A DNA stretch of 64,000 nt from Paracoccaceae bacterium (GCA_020425125.1 JAGQRV010000004.1:1-64000), one strand, 5' to 3'. Counted from the stretch's first letter, positions 36,023-43,632 are shown. Program-made: numbers and translations. Notes: generated from the letters alone by a model not told the origin.

Positions 36023-36232
36023 ATGGCCGATACCATCAAGGTCTTCGATTTCGAGTACACTGCTTCTGGTGCTCTCGTCGTCGTACGTCGCGAGCCGCTC
36101 TGCCCTGGTTGCATGTCCGATGGAGAAGTGGATGCGCAGATTGCGCTGCTGAAAGAAGACCTGGATGCCGTGGCAGTACGAATGAAGCGAGCTATCCGAA
36201 GAGAAGAGAACAAGCCTCTGACCTTCCAATAG
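36023..36232 (+). CDS. Small unknown protein carried on the opposite strand of the element
   Basis: 69-aa product (MADTIKVFDFEYTASGALVV at the start) with a CPGC motif around residue 30 and a charged helical C-terminal half (EVDAQIALLKEDLDAVAVRM). An AGAGG ribosome site precedes the ATG by about 9 nt. The coding stretch is less GC-rich and has a different third-position pattern from its neighbours, consistent with a recently acquired cargo gene. It is the only plus-strand gene besides the repressor. No family is recognised. An antisense frame of 118 codons exists but lacks coding character. Confidence 0.6.
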   Translation: MADTIKVFDFEYTASGALVVVRREPLCPGCMSDGEVDAQIALLKEDLDAVAVRMKRAIRREENKPLTFQ

Positions 36233-36424
36233 CTCATTTGCGAATCTCGAACGGTCTTCCACCAACATTCGAACCCAAATCGGAACCGGTCCGCCCCGCC
36301 CCGCCAGCTTCGCCGTTAAATACCCTTTAAACGGGGCAGCGCGGCGAAGTCGGGTTTTGAGGTGGTGCGGCGGCACCCCGTAGGCAGCGCCGCTCTACGG
36401 CCCGCTCAGCGGCTCTCACGACAA

Positions 36425-36449
36425 GGGCGGCGCGATGCCCGCGCCGCCC
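36425..36449 (-). terminator. Possible terminator after gemA
   Basis: 9-bp stem GGGCGGCGC / GCGCCGCCC with a 7-nt loop, 24 bp after the gemA stop on the minus strand. The following bases are only weakly T-rich, so termination is plausible but unproven. Confidence 0.5.
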
Positions 36450-36472
36450 TGATTCGCCACTGCTTGGCCCGA

Positions 36473-36883
36473 TCAGGCCGCGCGGGCCTTCATCGCCTTC
36501 AGCGCGGTGATTGCCTTCTGCGCGTCGGCCTTCGTCAGGAACCGCAGGCTCGCCACCTTCCAGCAGCGCGCAAGCCACGTGTTAAGCGCATTTTCGGCCG
36601 CGCCATGGGTGTACTCGGCCCATAGGTCGCGGATGAGAAGCACCTGCGCCGGGCTGGCGAAGCCGGGCCGCTCGCCATAGGTCGGGCCGCGCGGCACGAC
36701 CGGCCGGAAGCCGAGATACTCGAAGTATCCCATGATCGCGTCGAAGCCGTCTCGGTCGAGCTCGGCTGAGCTCTCCACGCCCGCGATCTGCACCAGGCAC
36801 GACCGATATGCATCCTCGCCCAGGCCGAGCTTGGCCTTGGCGACGTGGATCAGCGCCTTCTGCTTCTTGCTAAGCGGCATCAT
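36473..36883 (-). CDS. GemA/gp16-type phage regulatory protein (DUF1018)
   Basis: 136-aa protein of the Mu gp16/GemA family. Signature: SKKQKALIHVAKAKLGLGEDAYRSCLVQI, then FDAIMGYFEYLGFRP, GFASPAQVLLIRDLWAEYT and LTKADAQKAITALKAMKARAA. GemA of Mu modulates host gene expression and DNA topology. The tandem ATG at 36883/36880 has an AGAGGAAG ribosome site; the start overlaps the preceding gene by 14 nt. Confidence 0.85.
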   Translation of the reverse strand: MMPLSKKQKALIHVAKAKLGLGEDAYRSCLVQIAGVESSAELDRDGFDAIMGYFEYLGFRPVVPRGPTYGERPGFASPAQVLLIRDLWAEYTHGAAENALNTWLARCWKVASLRFLTKADAQKAITALKAMKARAA

Positions 36884-37229
36884 CGTCTTCCTCTTCTGCC
36901 ATGGCCTCGGTCCGCTGGCGCTCGTTTTCCTCGATCCGGGGAATGCCGGCCTCGCATTCGTCGACCGACCACCGCAGGCGGTCATAGAGGGTCGAAAGCG
37001 TGTCGCCGCTGGTCGTCGACACCGCCCGCAGCCCTCGGCCGGCGAGCCGGATGATGGCTTCGATTTCCAGCGGCGTCAGCTCTTCCGCGGTGAGCAGCGT
37101 CACGAGCGCGTCGAACACGCGCGCGCCGTCGTCCAGCGCGATGCCCGCGTCCAGCGCCGCATCCCGAAACGCCTTCGCCTCGTCGAGCGGCATCAGCATT
37201 CCGGCGTGATGAACCATCTTGCCAGGCAT
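36870..37229 (-). CDS. Early-region protein of unknown function
   Basis: 119-aa acidic protein with no recognised domain. The sequence is mostly helical (LDEAKAFRDAALDAGIALDDGARVFDALVTLLTA) and ends in a run of acidic residues (EEEDDDAA). It is coupled at both ends: its start overlaps the upstream gene's stop by one base (TGATG), and its stop overlaps gemA. The position corresponds to the small semi-essential early genes of Mu-like phages. Confidence 0.7.
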   Translation of the reverse strand: MPGKMVHHAGMLMPLDEAKAFRDAALDAGIALDDGARVFDALVTLLTAEELTPLEIEAIIRLAGRGLRAVSTTSGDTLSTLYDRLRWSVDECEAGIPRIEENERQRTEAMAEEEDDDAA

Positions 37230-37510
37230 CAGTGCGCCTCCTCTTTCGCCGGCAGCAGTTGCGCGGTGCCGAGAAGGGCCCAGAGCAGGCGCGAGTTTTC
37301 ATGCGCCGCGCGACAGTTCTTGAGAATGATGTCGATCTGCTCGAACATTTCGGGCGGCACGTTCGGCACGAAGCCGAGCGCCTGCCGCACATCCCCGAGC
37401 TGCTCTGCAACCAGGCCCGGAAACCGCGCCTGCACCTCTGCGAGCAAGCGCATTTCCGCGACCTGCTCCGGGGCGTATTGCCCCCAAAGATTGACCTTCT
37501 GGTCGCTCAT
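37229..37510 (-). CDS. Early-region small protein of unknown function
   Basis: 93-aa protein (MSDQKVNLWGQYAPEQVAEM at the start) with predicted helices and no recognised family. Its ATG overlaps the MuB-type ATPase stop by 4 nt (ATGA), and its stop overlaps the next gene, so it is part of the tightly packed early operon. The coupling and intact frame support a real gene; its function cannot be inferred beyond phage early region. Confidence 0.7.
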   Translation of the reverse strand: MSDQKVNLWGQYAPEQVAEMRLLAEVQARFPGLVAEQLGDVRQALGFVPNVPPEMFEQIDIILKNCRAAHENSRLLWALLGTAQLLPAKEEAH

Positions 37511-38283
37511 GCCAGGCCTCCGAGGTAGCGAATCGCGAACTCGATGTCCTGTGCGGTGAGTTCGGCTGCATCACTGAGGCTGCGGGCGAGGCGATATGCC
37601 TTCTCAATTCCGCGCATCGATCCAGTTCGCTCGCCATAAGCCGCGAGCGCGCGCGCCGCATCTGGACCGGCGAGCTTGGCAGCATACTCACGCAGCTCGC
37701 CCTTTGAGGGCCGTTCCAGGTCGACGCTGATCGTTCTCCGGCTCAGAAGTGGCCCGAACTTCGCCTCTTCCTCCACACCGTTGCGGTTGATGAAACTGCT
37801 GTTGCCGACCATGACAATTCCGAATGCCAGAGCATCTGATCGACCGTTTCGCGCCGGATCGCCCAGATCCCAGAGGTCGCGGAAGAAATTCAGCACATTC
37901 GGCTTCCATCCCTGTGCTTCGTCGGTAATGAGCAGTGACGGTTTTGGATCCCACGGATCGAAGACGCGGCTCCGTAGAAGCTCCCAAAGTACCTCCGCGG
38001 CCCTCACGTCGCGGTGTTCCCAGATGTTTTCCTGCGATAGGACCTCGTTCGCGGCGCCGTTGATCCGACCGGCGATCTCTGTTCGGCACGTCAGCATGTA
38101 GACCTTCACACCGCGCGCTCGATACTCATCGGCAAGCTGGCGAAGGGCGAAGGTCTTGCCGATCCCGACCGGTCCGCGCACAATGGCAAGGCCGGCTTGC
38201 TTCGCGGTGTTGTCGAGCACCAAATCGAGGGTATCGTAGACGAGCGTTCTGACCGATACCTTCGGTAAAGGCGTCATATCCAT
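37507..38283 (-). CDS. MuB-type AAA+ ATPase, transposition target selector
   Basis: 258-aa ATPase of the Mu B/TniB kind, which coats target DNA and stimulates the transposase. Walker A is VRGPVGIGKTFALR, Walker B PSLLITDEAQGW, and sensor-like VMVGNSSFINRNG follows. The C-terminal helical part (GSMRGIEKAYRLARSLSDAAE) matches AAA+ lid domains. ATG 38283 has AAGGAG eight bases upstream and is preferred over an ATG at 38304. It lies 39 bp downstream of the transposase gene. Confidence 0.88.
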   Translation of the reverse strand: MDMTPLPKVSVRTLVYDTLDLVLDNTAKQAGLAIVRGPVGIGKTFALRQLADEYRARGVKVYMLTCRTEIAGRINGAANEVLSQENIWEHRDVRAAEVLWELLRSRVFDPWDPKPSLLITDEAQGWKPNVLNFFRDLWDLGDPARNGRSDALAFGIVMVGNSSFINRNGVEEEAKFGPLLSRRTISVDLERPSKGELREYAAKLAGPDAARALAAYGERTGSMRGIEKAYRLARSLSDAAELTAQDIEFAIRYLGGLA

Positions 38284-38322
38284 GGTTTGGTTCTCCTTAT
38301 CCATGGGTGGCGTCTGGAAAGG

Positions 38323-40284
38323 TCAGCGGGTGGAGCCGCTGGCCTTTCGCTCTTCCTTGGGCGCCGCTCTGGCGACCAAGGCTTCCAGTTTGGCGCGGTT
38401 GCTCTCGGCTCCCGCGCCACCTGTTTCCGGTCTCAGGGCTTCTTCGGGCAGGAACCCGCCGGCTGCGGTGAACCGCACGACGCCCGGCGGTTGCCGATCC
38501 GGGCGCTGCACCGGGTTCTTCAAGGCGTCCTTTCGAAGCCCTTCAACGAACTGTTCAATGTTTTCGGGCCTGAGCTCTCGGGTCAGTTTGCGGACGCGCC
38601 GCTTCTCAGCCACAGCGCGACGGCGCCCTTCCTCGTCCCCGTGCGCGAAGATTTCGAAGCATGGAACCTCTTCCAGGCCGGGAAGAACGCGCCCCTTTGT
38701 GCGCTGATCATCCCAGCCGCAAATCATGGCCGGTGCCCTGTAGTCGTTCGGATCGTAGCCGACCAGGACCGTGCGGCCGTCATGGTCGAGCATCCACGAT
38801 TGCGTGACCTCGGTGCCGTAATAGCCGACGCCCTGCACGATCACCCGGCCTTCAGGTCGGACCTTGAGCGGCTTCCACCTGAGCTTGCAGCGGCGACGCT
38901 GAAGGGGCGTGACCTGTCGCTTGATGCGGCCCTGGTGAAGCCTGTCGAAGGCCGCATCGCGGGAGCCGCCGCGAGCCTGTTGCGCACGGCAGGGCTCGGC
39001 ATTGAACGCGGCGATCTCGCGTTCGAGAACCGCCTCAAACAGCTCCAACGAAATCGGATCGGGGTTCGGGTTCGGCGGGTCGTTCGGCCCGCTGCGCTGT
39101 GCGCCATGAAATTCCGGCGCGTTGTCGACGTGGCGCAGAGCCGAGTAGATGCTCTCTGGCAGCTTGGCCTTCCCGTTCTTGATTCCGGTGTTCCGAAGCT
39201 CGATCTGGAGGATCTTGAACACCCCCGGCGCATCCCACATAGCGCTTTTTTGCTGCGTCGTCAGATATGTAGGCGCAAGGCCCCCGGCCATGCGCTGGCC
39301 GTTGAACGCCACACCGTTGTCGGTTACCACCAGGTCGGGAATGCCGTACGTCTCGCACATGTGGAGCGTTGCCCGCGCCGCCGCCTCGGCGTTCTCCGAC
39401 TTGTCCACGGCCCAGCCGAGCACCTTCGAGGAGGCCCGGTCCGCATAGAGAATGACCCAGGGACAGCCCACGTTGCCGTCCGGCCAGCGCACCAGGACCT
39501 TGAACTCGCGCCCGTCAAGCTCGACCTGCTCCATTGCTTGAAGCAGCTCGGTGCTGCGCGGTTGGTACATGTAGAGCGATGCCGCGGCCGCATCCTCGCC
39601 GTGCCGGAGGGTCCGCTGCTCTTCGGCGGGCAGCGCGAGAAACCGCCGCCGGACAGTCGCGAAGGAAGGGATGGCCCAGCCCTCTTCCTCGGCCTTTCGT
39701 TTTGTGCGCAGGAAGGCGCGCTTCAGGGGCAGGCCGGTCCCGTTCTTGCCCCCCGTGAAGACCATGTTCTTGAAGAACTCGACTGCCTCGGGCGCCATGT
39801 CGGCCATCGGGGCAACGCCCTCGAAATCGGGAGCAAGCGCCGGCTCCCAGTTCGCGGGCTCAAGGCCTGCGACGGCCTTCTTCCACCGCCAGATGGTCTG
39901 CCGGGACGGCAGATCGGAGAACTCTTTCGCCGCCTTCCGCAGAATGTCCCCCGGGGCGATGCCCTGTGCTTCGTGCGCCGCAAGGAACAGCATGATCCTG
40001 AAGCGTCGGTGCGCCCGGTCCTGAACGCTCTGCGGCCGCTTCAGGAAGGCGAGCCACGCCGCATCGTCTGGGGTGCCCAGTGATACCCGGTACTGCTCGG
40101 CAAGCCGCTCCCGGTAGGCGAGTTGTTCGGGGGCGGGAAGGTCGGAGAGGTTGACAATAGCCCTCTTCCCGCCGTTGCCTTCAGCCCATGAGATCGGCAC
40201 TCCATGACGCGTGAGCCAGTCGGTGGCGCTCTGCCTGTGTCTCGGTATGGACCCAAGTCCAGCCAATTCGCGAACCGGGATCAT
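38323..40284 (-). CDS. MuA-type DDE transposase
   Basis: 653-aa transposase, close to MuA (663 aa). An N-terminal winged-helix end-binding part starts MIPVRELAGLGSIPRHRQSA. The catalytic core has D257 in VELDGREFKVLV, D322 in VVTDNGVAFNG and E377 in AKLPES; the D-D and D-E spacings of 65 and 55 residues agree closely with MuA (67 and 56). A basic C-terminal tail (about 550-653) would contact MuB. The start overlaps the Ner-like gene stop by ATGA. Nothing suggests inactivation. Confidence 0.93.
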   Translation of the reverse strand: MIPVRELAGLGSIPRHRQSATDWLTRHGVPISWAEGNGGKRAIVNLSDLPAPEQLAYRERLAEQYRVSLGTPDDAAWLAFLKRPQSVQDRAHRRFRIMLFLAAHEAQGIAPGDILRKAAKEFSDLPSRQTIWRWKKAVAGLEPANWEPALAPDFEGVAPMADMAPEAVEFFKNMVFTGGKNGTGLPLKRAFLRTKRKAEEEGWAIPSFATVRRRFLALPAEEQRTLRHGEDAAAASLYMYQPRSTELLQAMEQVELDGREFKVLVRWPDGNVGCPWVILYADRASSKVLGWAVDKSENAEAAARATLHMCETYGIPDLVVTDNGVAFNGQRMAGGLAPTYLTTQQKSAMWDAPGVFKILQIELRNTGIKNGKAKLPESIYSALRHVDNAPEFHGAQRSGPNDPPNPNPDPISLELFEAVLEREIAAFNAEPCRAQQARGGSRDAAFDRLHQGRIKRQVTPLQRRRCKLRWKPLKVRPEGRVIVQGVGYYGTEVTQSWMLDHDGRTVLVGYDPNDYRAPAMICGWDDQRTKGRVLPGLEEVPCFEIFAHGDEEGRRRAVAEKRRVRKLTRELRPENIEQFVEGLRKDALKNPVQRPDRQPPGVVRFTAAGGFLPEEALRPETGGAGAESNRAKLEALVARAAPKEERKASGSTR

Positions 40285-40493
40285 CGCAGCGGTTCCCGAA
40301 TGCCTGATGCCTTCAGTACGGCCGAACGGACCTCGCTGGCCTTTTGGCCGGACCACTCACCGTTGAGCGCCTTGTAAACATTGGATCGCTGGTACCCGTT
40401 CTCTCTGCACCAAGATGCTAAGGTCGTTCCTTGCGATAGGAAGCCGCTCCTTATAAGGTGCAGAGGTACGTCGCTATGTCGTGAAGCGCCCAT
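40281..40493 (-). CDS. Ner-like DNA-binding protein
   Basis: 70-aa protein, first gene of the early operon. It matches the Ner/Nlp pattern: LASWCRENGYQRSNVYKALNGEWSGQKASEVRSAV, a helix-turn-helix of the Mu Ner type that represses early transcription and the repressor gene. Length fits Mu Ner (about 75 aa). The coding start lies 25 bp from the repressor operator palindrome. Its stop overlaps the transposase start by ATGA. Confidence 0.8.
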   Translation of the reverse strand: MGASRHSDVPLHLIRSGFLSQGTTLASWCRENGYQRSNVYKALNGEWSGQKASEVRSAVLKASGIREPLR

Positions 40494-40518
40494 CGATCAG
40501 CCATTGTGCTCCAAACTG

Positions 40519-40533
40519 AGAGCATAATGCTCT
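40519..40533. promoter_or_regulatory. Palindromic operator between Ner-like gene and repressor
   Basis: AGAGCATAATGCTCT is a perfect 15-nt palindrome centred at 40526, in the 58-bp gap between two divergent regulator genes. Partial half-sites (GTGCTC, GAGTATA) flank it. It is the obvious candidate binding site for the repressor or the Ner-like protein. Confidence 0.75.
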
Positions 40534-40551
40534 ATTCATGGAGTATACGCA

Positions 40552-41049
40552 ATGTCTAATTCCGACTGGATTGAAGGGTTCGTCGAGCGCTTGACAGTGC
40601 TTCAGGAAAGGTTCGGCCACTCGAAGGCCGAGATGGCTCGGAGGTGTGGGTTGCCACCTCGGACGCTGGAAAACTACTTCAAGGGGCACAAGCCAGGGGT
40701 TGAAGCGCTGATCGCCATCTCACGCGGGATGGATGTCGATATCGATTGGCTGATTGGCGAGGCAACGGAAGCAAAGAGCTTCAACGTCGATATGGTCGGA
40801 GAGGCCACACATAGAGTGCTCGTCCCCTTCCTTGAAGCTCTTGTTCATAGAGTGGATGAAGGTGCCACTCCGATCCGCGATGGCAAGATCTTCGGGAAGA
40901 ATCCACTTGCCATAGCCTCCGAACTAGAATGGCGGATCCGCGACGAGTACGCCCAGCTTCGGACAGACTATGCCCAACCAACCCTGCGTGAGGCACAGAC
41001 ACGTAGCCGTACCCGCGACGCTGCGCTGCGCCGAACCTCGGAAGGTTAG
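40552..41049 (+). CDS. HTH-type repressor of the Mu-like element
   Basis: 165-aa protein, divergent from the early operon. The N-terminal XRE-type HTH is FGHSKAEMARRCGLPPRTLENYFKGHKPGVEALIAIS (residues about 21-57), followed by DVDIDWLIGE, the usual end of this domain. The C-terminal part is helical and basic and has no peptidase motif, so induction by RecA-type self-cleavage is not apparent. Position at the left end corresponds to the Mu c repressor. A terminator-like hairpin follows. Confidence 0.85.
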   Translation: MSNSDWIEGFVERLTVLQERFGHSKAEMARRCGLPPRTLENYFKGHKPGVEALIAISRGMDVDIDWLIGEATEAKSFNVDMVGEATHRVLVPFLEALVHRVDEGATPIRDGKIFGKNPLAIASELEWRIRDEYAQLRTDYAQPTLREAQTRSRTRDAALRRTSEG

Positions 41050-41055
41050 GTCATC

Positions 41056-41090
41056 AAGGTGTGCGGTGTGCGCGAAATCGCGCACACCTT
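41056..41090 (+). terminator. Hairpin after the repressor gene
   Basis: A perfect 10-bp stem GGTGTGCGCG / CGCGCACACC with a 4-nt AAAT loop (41065-41088), and an alternative pairing AAGGTGTGCG / CGCACACCTT around it. It lies 15 bp after the repressor stop. There is no long T-run. Confidence 0.6.
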
Positions 41091-41173
41091 CGGAAACCGC
41101 CAATTGAAAACAAACGATTTTTCTTGCGGCCCGCGCGCCTAATCAACGCCGAAGAGCCCGAAATCGCGGCTCC

Positions 41174-41264
41174 GGTTTCAAACCGCCTGAAATCGTTATC
41201 CGCTAACCCATTGAAATCGCTGGGCCGCAAAATCGACCTGTTTCAAACCAGTTGAACGCGCTCA
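41174..41264 (-). repeat. Left-end transposase-binding sites (L1, L2, L3)
   Basis: On the minus strand from the terminus: TG, then L1 GTTCAACTGGTTTGAAAC (41240-41257), L2 CGATTTCAATGGGTTAGC (41202-41219) and L3 (41174-41195) with core CGATTTCAGGCGGTTTGAAA. The shared pattern is GATTTCA-N3-GGTTTGAAAC. Three sites at the left and two or more at the right fit the asymmetric end layout of Mu. Confidence 0.85.
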
Positions 41265-41269
41265 GAAAG
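41265..41269. repeat. 5-bp target-site duplication, right copy
   Basis: GAAAG directly follows the terminal CA of the element and matches the copy at 32772-32776. Removing the element plus one copy would restore an intergenic sequence between the ABC ATPase and imuB. Confidence 0.85.
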
Positions 41270-41305
41270 GCGGACTCGACTCCGGGCCGGCACTGCCGCA
41301 TATTA

Positions 41306-41320
41306 GAACAAATATAGAAC
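41306..41320 (+). promoter_or_regulatory. LexA box upstream of imuB
   Basis: GAACAAATATAGAAC is an exact GAAC-N7-GAAC match to the alphaproteobacterial LexA operator. It ends 18 nt before the imuB ATG, so SOS control of imuB is expected. Confidence 0.85.
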
Positions 41321-41338
41321 ATTCTTGCTGCCACAGGA

Positions 41339-43012
41339 ATGCGACCCCGGCGAATTCTTTCCCTCTGGTTCCCTCGTCTGGGCGCAGAGCGGGCATTGCG
41401 TGCAAGCCGCGAACCGCTGAAGCGCCCGTTCGCCGTGACCGATACGGTGGGGAACATGCAGATCCTCGTCAGCCTCGCGCCCGGGGCCGAGGCTGCGGGA
41501 CTGCGCGCGGGACAGCCCCTGCGCGAAGCCAGAGCGATATGCCCCGATCTGCTGACCCATCCCCGCGACGCCAAGGCCGAGGCCGCGATGCTGGCGGCGC
41601 TTTGCCGCTGGGCCGGGCGGTTCTCGCCCTGGATCGCCGAGGAACCGCCCGATGGTCTGCTCGTGGATCTGACCGGCTGCGCCCATCTCTTCGGCGGCGA
41701 GGCGGCATTGATGGCGCAGATCGATGTCGAGTGCGCCGGTTTCGGCCTCAGCGTCTGCGCAGGGCTGGCCGATACGGTGGGCGGGGCCTGGGCGCTCGCG
41801 CGCTTCGCCGAACGCGACGCCGCAACCGCGCGGTCGGGCGATGCCATCGACCAGGAGGCCCGCGCCACCCGGTCCCGCGCCGCCCGGCGGCCGCTCTGGA
41901 GCCTTGGCAACTCGACCGTGCAGGCGGACACGGCCCCGGTGGACGGGATGGGCCGGATCGCCCTGCCCGGCCGGACCCGGGCAGCCCTCGACCCCCTGCC
42001 CGTGGCGGCACTCCGGCTCGAACCCGAGGCGGTGGCGGGACTGACCCGGCTCGGGTGGCGGCGCATCGGCGATCTTGCCGGCCAGCCCCGTGCAGCACTG
42101 GCGCGGCGATTCGGCCGGGAGCTGGTCAGGCGGCTCGACCAGGCTTTCGGGCTCGAGCCCGAGCCGGTCTCGCCCACCGGACCGACGCCCCGCTTCGCGC
42201 TGCGCCTGTCGCTGCCCGATCCGATCGGGCTGGAGGAGGACCTCATGGCCGCGATCGACCGGCTCCTGCCGGAATTCGCGGCGCAGCTCGCGAAGGCCGG
42301 GCGCGGCGCGCGGCAGGTCCGGCTCGAGGCGCTGCGCTGCGACGGTCAGGCGGCGGTGATCGAGGTCGGGCTCGCCCGTCCCGGCGCCGAGCCGGACCGG
42401 ATCCGGCCGCTTCTGGCGCTGAAGCTGGGCGGAATCGACGCCGGCCCCGGCATCGATGCGCTGCGCCTCAGCGCGCCGCGGACCGAGCCGTTTCGGACCC
42501 GCCAGCACGAAGGCCGCGTGGATGCCGCGGACGATGTTTCGGCCGGGCCGGCGGCCGGCACCGCGCTCGACGACCTGCTGGCGCGGCTCGGCACACGGAT
42601 CGGGCTCGAGGCGCTGACCCGGCTGCATCCGGCCGACAGCCACATCCCCGAAAAGACCGCGACGGTGATGGCGGCCGCGTGGTCCGTACCGGCCGGGTCC
42701 TGGCCGCCCCCGTCATCCGCGCGCCCGGCACTGATCTGGACACCCGAACCGGTCACCGCCCCCGATGGTGCCGCGCTGACCGGGTCGGACCCGCCGGCCC
42801 GCTTCCGCTGGCGGCGGCGTGCACATCGCTGCCGCGCCGCGACCGGCCCCGAGCGCATCGCCCCCGAATGGTGGCTCGACGATCCGCGCTGGCGCAGCGG
42901 GGTCCGCGACTACTGGCAGGTGACGACGGAAGAAAGGGAACGGCTCTGGCTCTACTACGCCCATGGCGGACAGGCTTCGGCAGGCTGGTACTGCCAGGGT
43001 GTCTTCGACTGA
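41339..43012 (+). CDS. imuB: ImuB, Y-family polymerase-like mutasome protein
   Basis: 557-aa ImuB. It begins RRILSLWFPRLGAERALR, has the Y-family palm and fingers layout (EEPPDGLLVDLTGCAHLFGG, LSVCAGLADTVGGAWALARFA) and ends WQVTTEERERLWLYYAHGGQ, then WYCQGVFD, the family C-terminus. ImuB lacks polymerase catalytic acids and bridges ImuA, DnaE2 and the clamp in SOS mutagenesis. Here neither imuA nor dnaE2 is adjacent: the LexA box lies immediately upstream, and a DUF2794 gene follows. An AGGA lies directly against the ATG, so spacing is tight. Confidence 0.9.
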   Translation: MRPRRILSLWFPRLGAERALRASREPLKRPFAVTDTVGNMQILVSLAPGAEAAGLRAGQPLREARAICPDLLTHPRDAKAEAAMLAALCRWAGRFSPWIAEEPPDGLLVDLTGCAHLFGGEAALMAQIDVECAGFGLSVCAGLADTVGGAWALARFAERDAATARSGDAIDQEARATRSRAARRPLWSLGNSTVQADTAPVDGMGRIALPGRTRAALDPLPVAALRLEPEAVAGLTRLGWRRIGDLAGQPRAALARRFGRELVRRLDQAFGLEPEPVSPTGPTPRFALRLSLPDPIGLEEDLMAAIDRLLPEFAAQLAKAGRGARQVRLEALRCDGQAAVIEVGLARPGAEPDRIRPLLALKLGGIDAGPGIDALRLSAPRTEPFRTRQHEGRVDAADDVSAGPAAGTALDDLLARLGTRIGLEALTRLHPADSHIPEKTATVMAAAWSVPAGSWPPPSSARPALIWTPEPVTAPDGAALTGSDPPARFRWRRRAHRCRAATGPERIAPEWWLDDPRWRSGVRDYWQVTTEERERLWLYYAHGGQASAGWYCQGVFD

Positions 43013-43031
43013 TGACCGGAAGCGAACGCAA

Positions 43032-43096
43032 ATCCCTCCGCCGAGGGTCCCCCCGGCGCCACGCTGTGGGGGCGATTGGCCGGCGCCGGGAGGGAT
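43032..43096 (+). terminator. Large inverted repeat after imuB
   Basis: Nested pairings ATCCCTCC / GGAGGGAT and CCCGGCGCC / GGCGCCGGG (43052-43060 with 43082-43090) form an extended hairpin 20 bp after imuB. There is no T-run, so a Rho-type or transcript-end role is uncertain. The remaining sequence to 43265 shows no gene. Confidence 0.45.
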
Positions 43097-43265
43097 AGCG
43101 ACAGACGCTACACTCCGTTCATACACGTAAACAGGGCAAAAAATAAGGAGGTCGGCGCCGCAAATCTGCGCACGATTCAAGACAGATTCACGACGAAGCT
43201 GACGCAAATCGCGCCCCGCCCCGCCTGCGCTTGATTTCGCCCGACCGGCACCGCACACTCGCGCC

Positions 43266-43610
43266 ATGACAGTGCAGCCGCCAACGCCGTTTCCCGATCC
43301 CCGCGTTCCGGTCGATCAGGTCGCCTTCGAGCGGGCCGAACTGAATCTCATCCTCGCCCTCTACGGACGCATGGTCGCCGCCGGCGAATGGCGCGACTAC
43401 GGCATCTCGCATCTGCGCGACCACGCGGTCTTCGCGATCTTCCGGCGTACTGCGGAACACCCGCTCTACCGGATCGAGAAACACCCGCGGCTGCGCCAGC
43501 GTCAGGGGATGTATGCGCTCATCGGGATGGACGGGCAGATCCTGAAGCGCGGGCACGATCTGCGGACGGTTCTGCGGCTGCTGGAACGCAAGCTCATCCG
43601 CGCCATCTGA
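43266..43610 (+). CDS. DUF2794 protein
   Basis: 114-aa alphaproteobacterial DUF2794 protein. The signature runs through VAFERAELNLILALYGRMVAAGEWRDYGI, DHAVFAIFRRTAEHPLYRIEKHPRLRQRQG and the terminal LRTVLRLLERKLIRAI. The function is unknown; the protein is soluble and basic at its C-terminus. It appears monocistronic and converges with the NlpC/P60 gene. Confidence 0.9.
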   Translation: MTVQPPTPFPDPRVPVDQVAFERAELNLILALYGRMVAAGEWRDYGISHLRDHAVFAIFRRTAEHPLYRIEKHPRLRQRQGMYALIGMDGQILKRGHDLRTVLRLLERKLIRAI

Positions 43611-43632
43611 CGCCCGCGGGCGTCCGCACCGC

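Larger units (their letters stand above)
32777..41264 (-). mobile_element. 8,488-bp Mu-like transposable element with capsid and protease genes
   Basis: The ends are defined by sequence. Plus strand at 32777 reads TGTTTGTGTTCAACT; the minus strand at 41264 reads TGAGCGCGTTCAACT. Both start TG and share GTTCAACT eight bases in, and a 5-bp GAAAG duplication flanks them. Gene order on the minus strand is Ner-like, MuA, MuB, two small proteins, GemA, Mor-like, gpT, gpI, HTH protein, with a divergent repressor at the left end. Mu itself is about 37 kb; portal, large terminase, tail and lysis genes are absent. The transposase triad is intact, so the element may still transpose. Confidence 0.9.

Noticed and set aside
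36020..36376. 118-codon minus-strand frame opposite the small cargo gene
   Set aside because: No ribosome site and poorer coding character than the plus-strand frame; treated as a shadow.
40474..40689. 71-codon minus-strand frame over the operator and repressor start
   Set aside because: Antisense to the repressor gene and spans the operator palindrome; no supporting motif.
43013..43097. ATG overlapping the imuB stop as a possible dnaE2 start
   Set aside because: The frame ends after 28 codons and does not resemble the DnaE2 N-terminus, so no dnaE2 remnant can be claimed.
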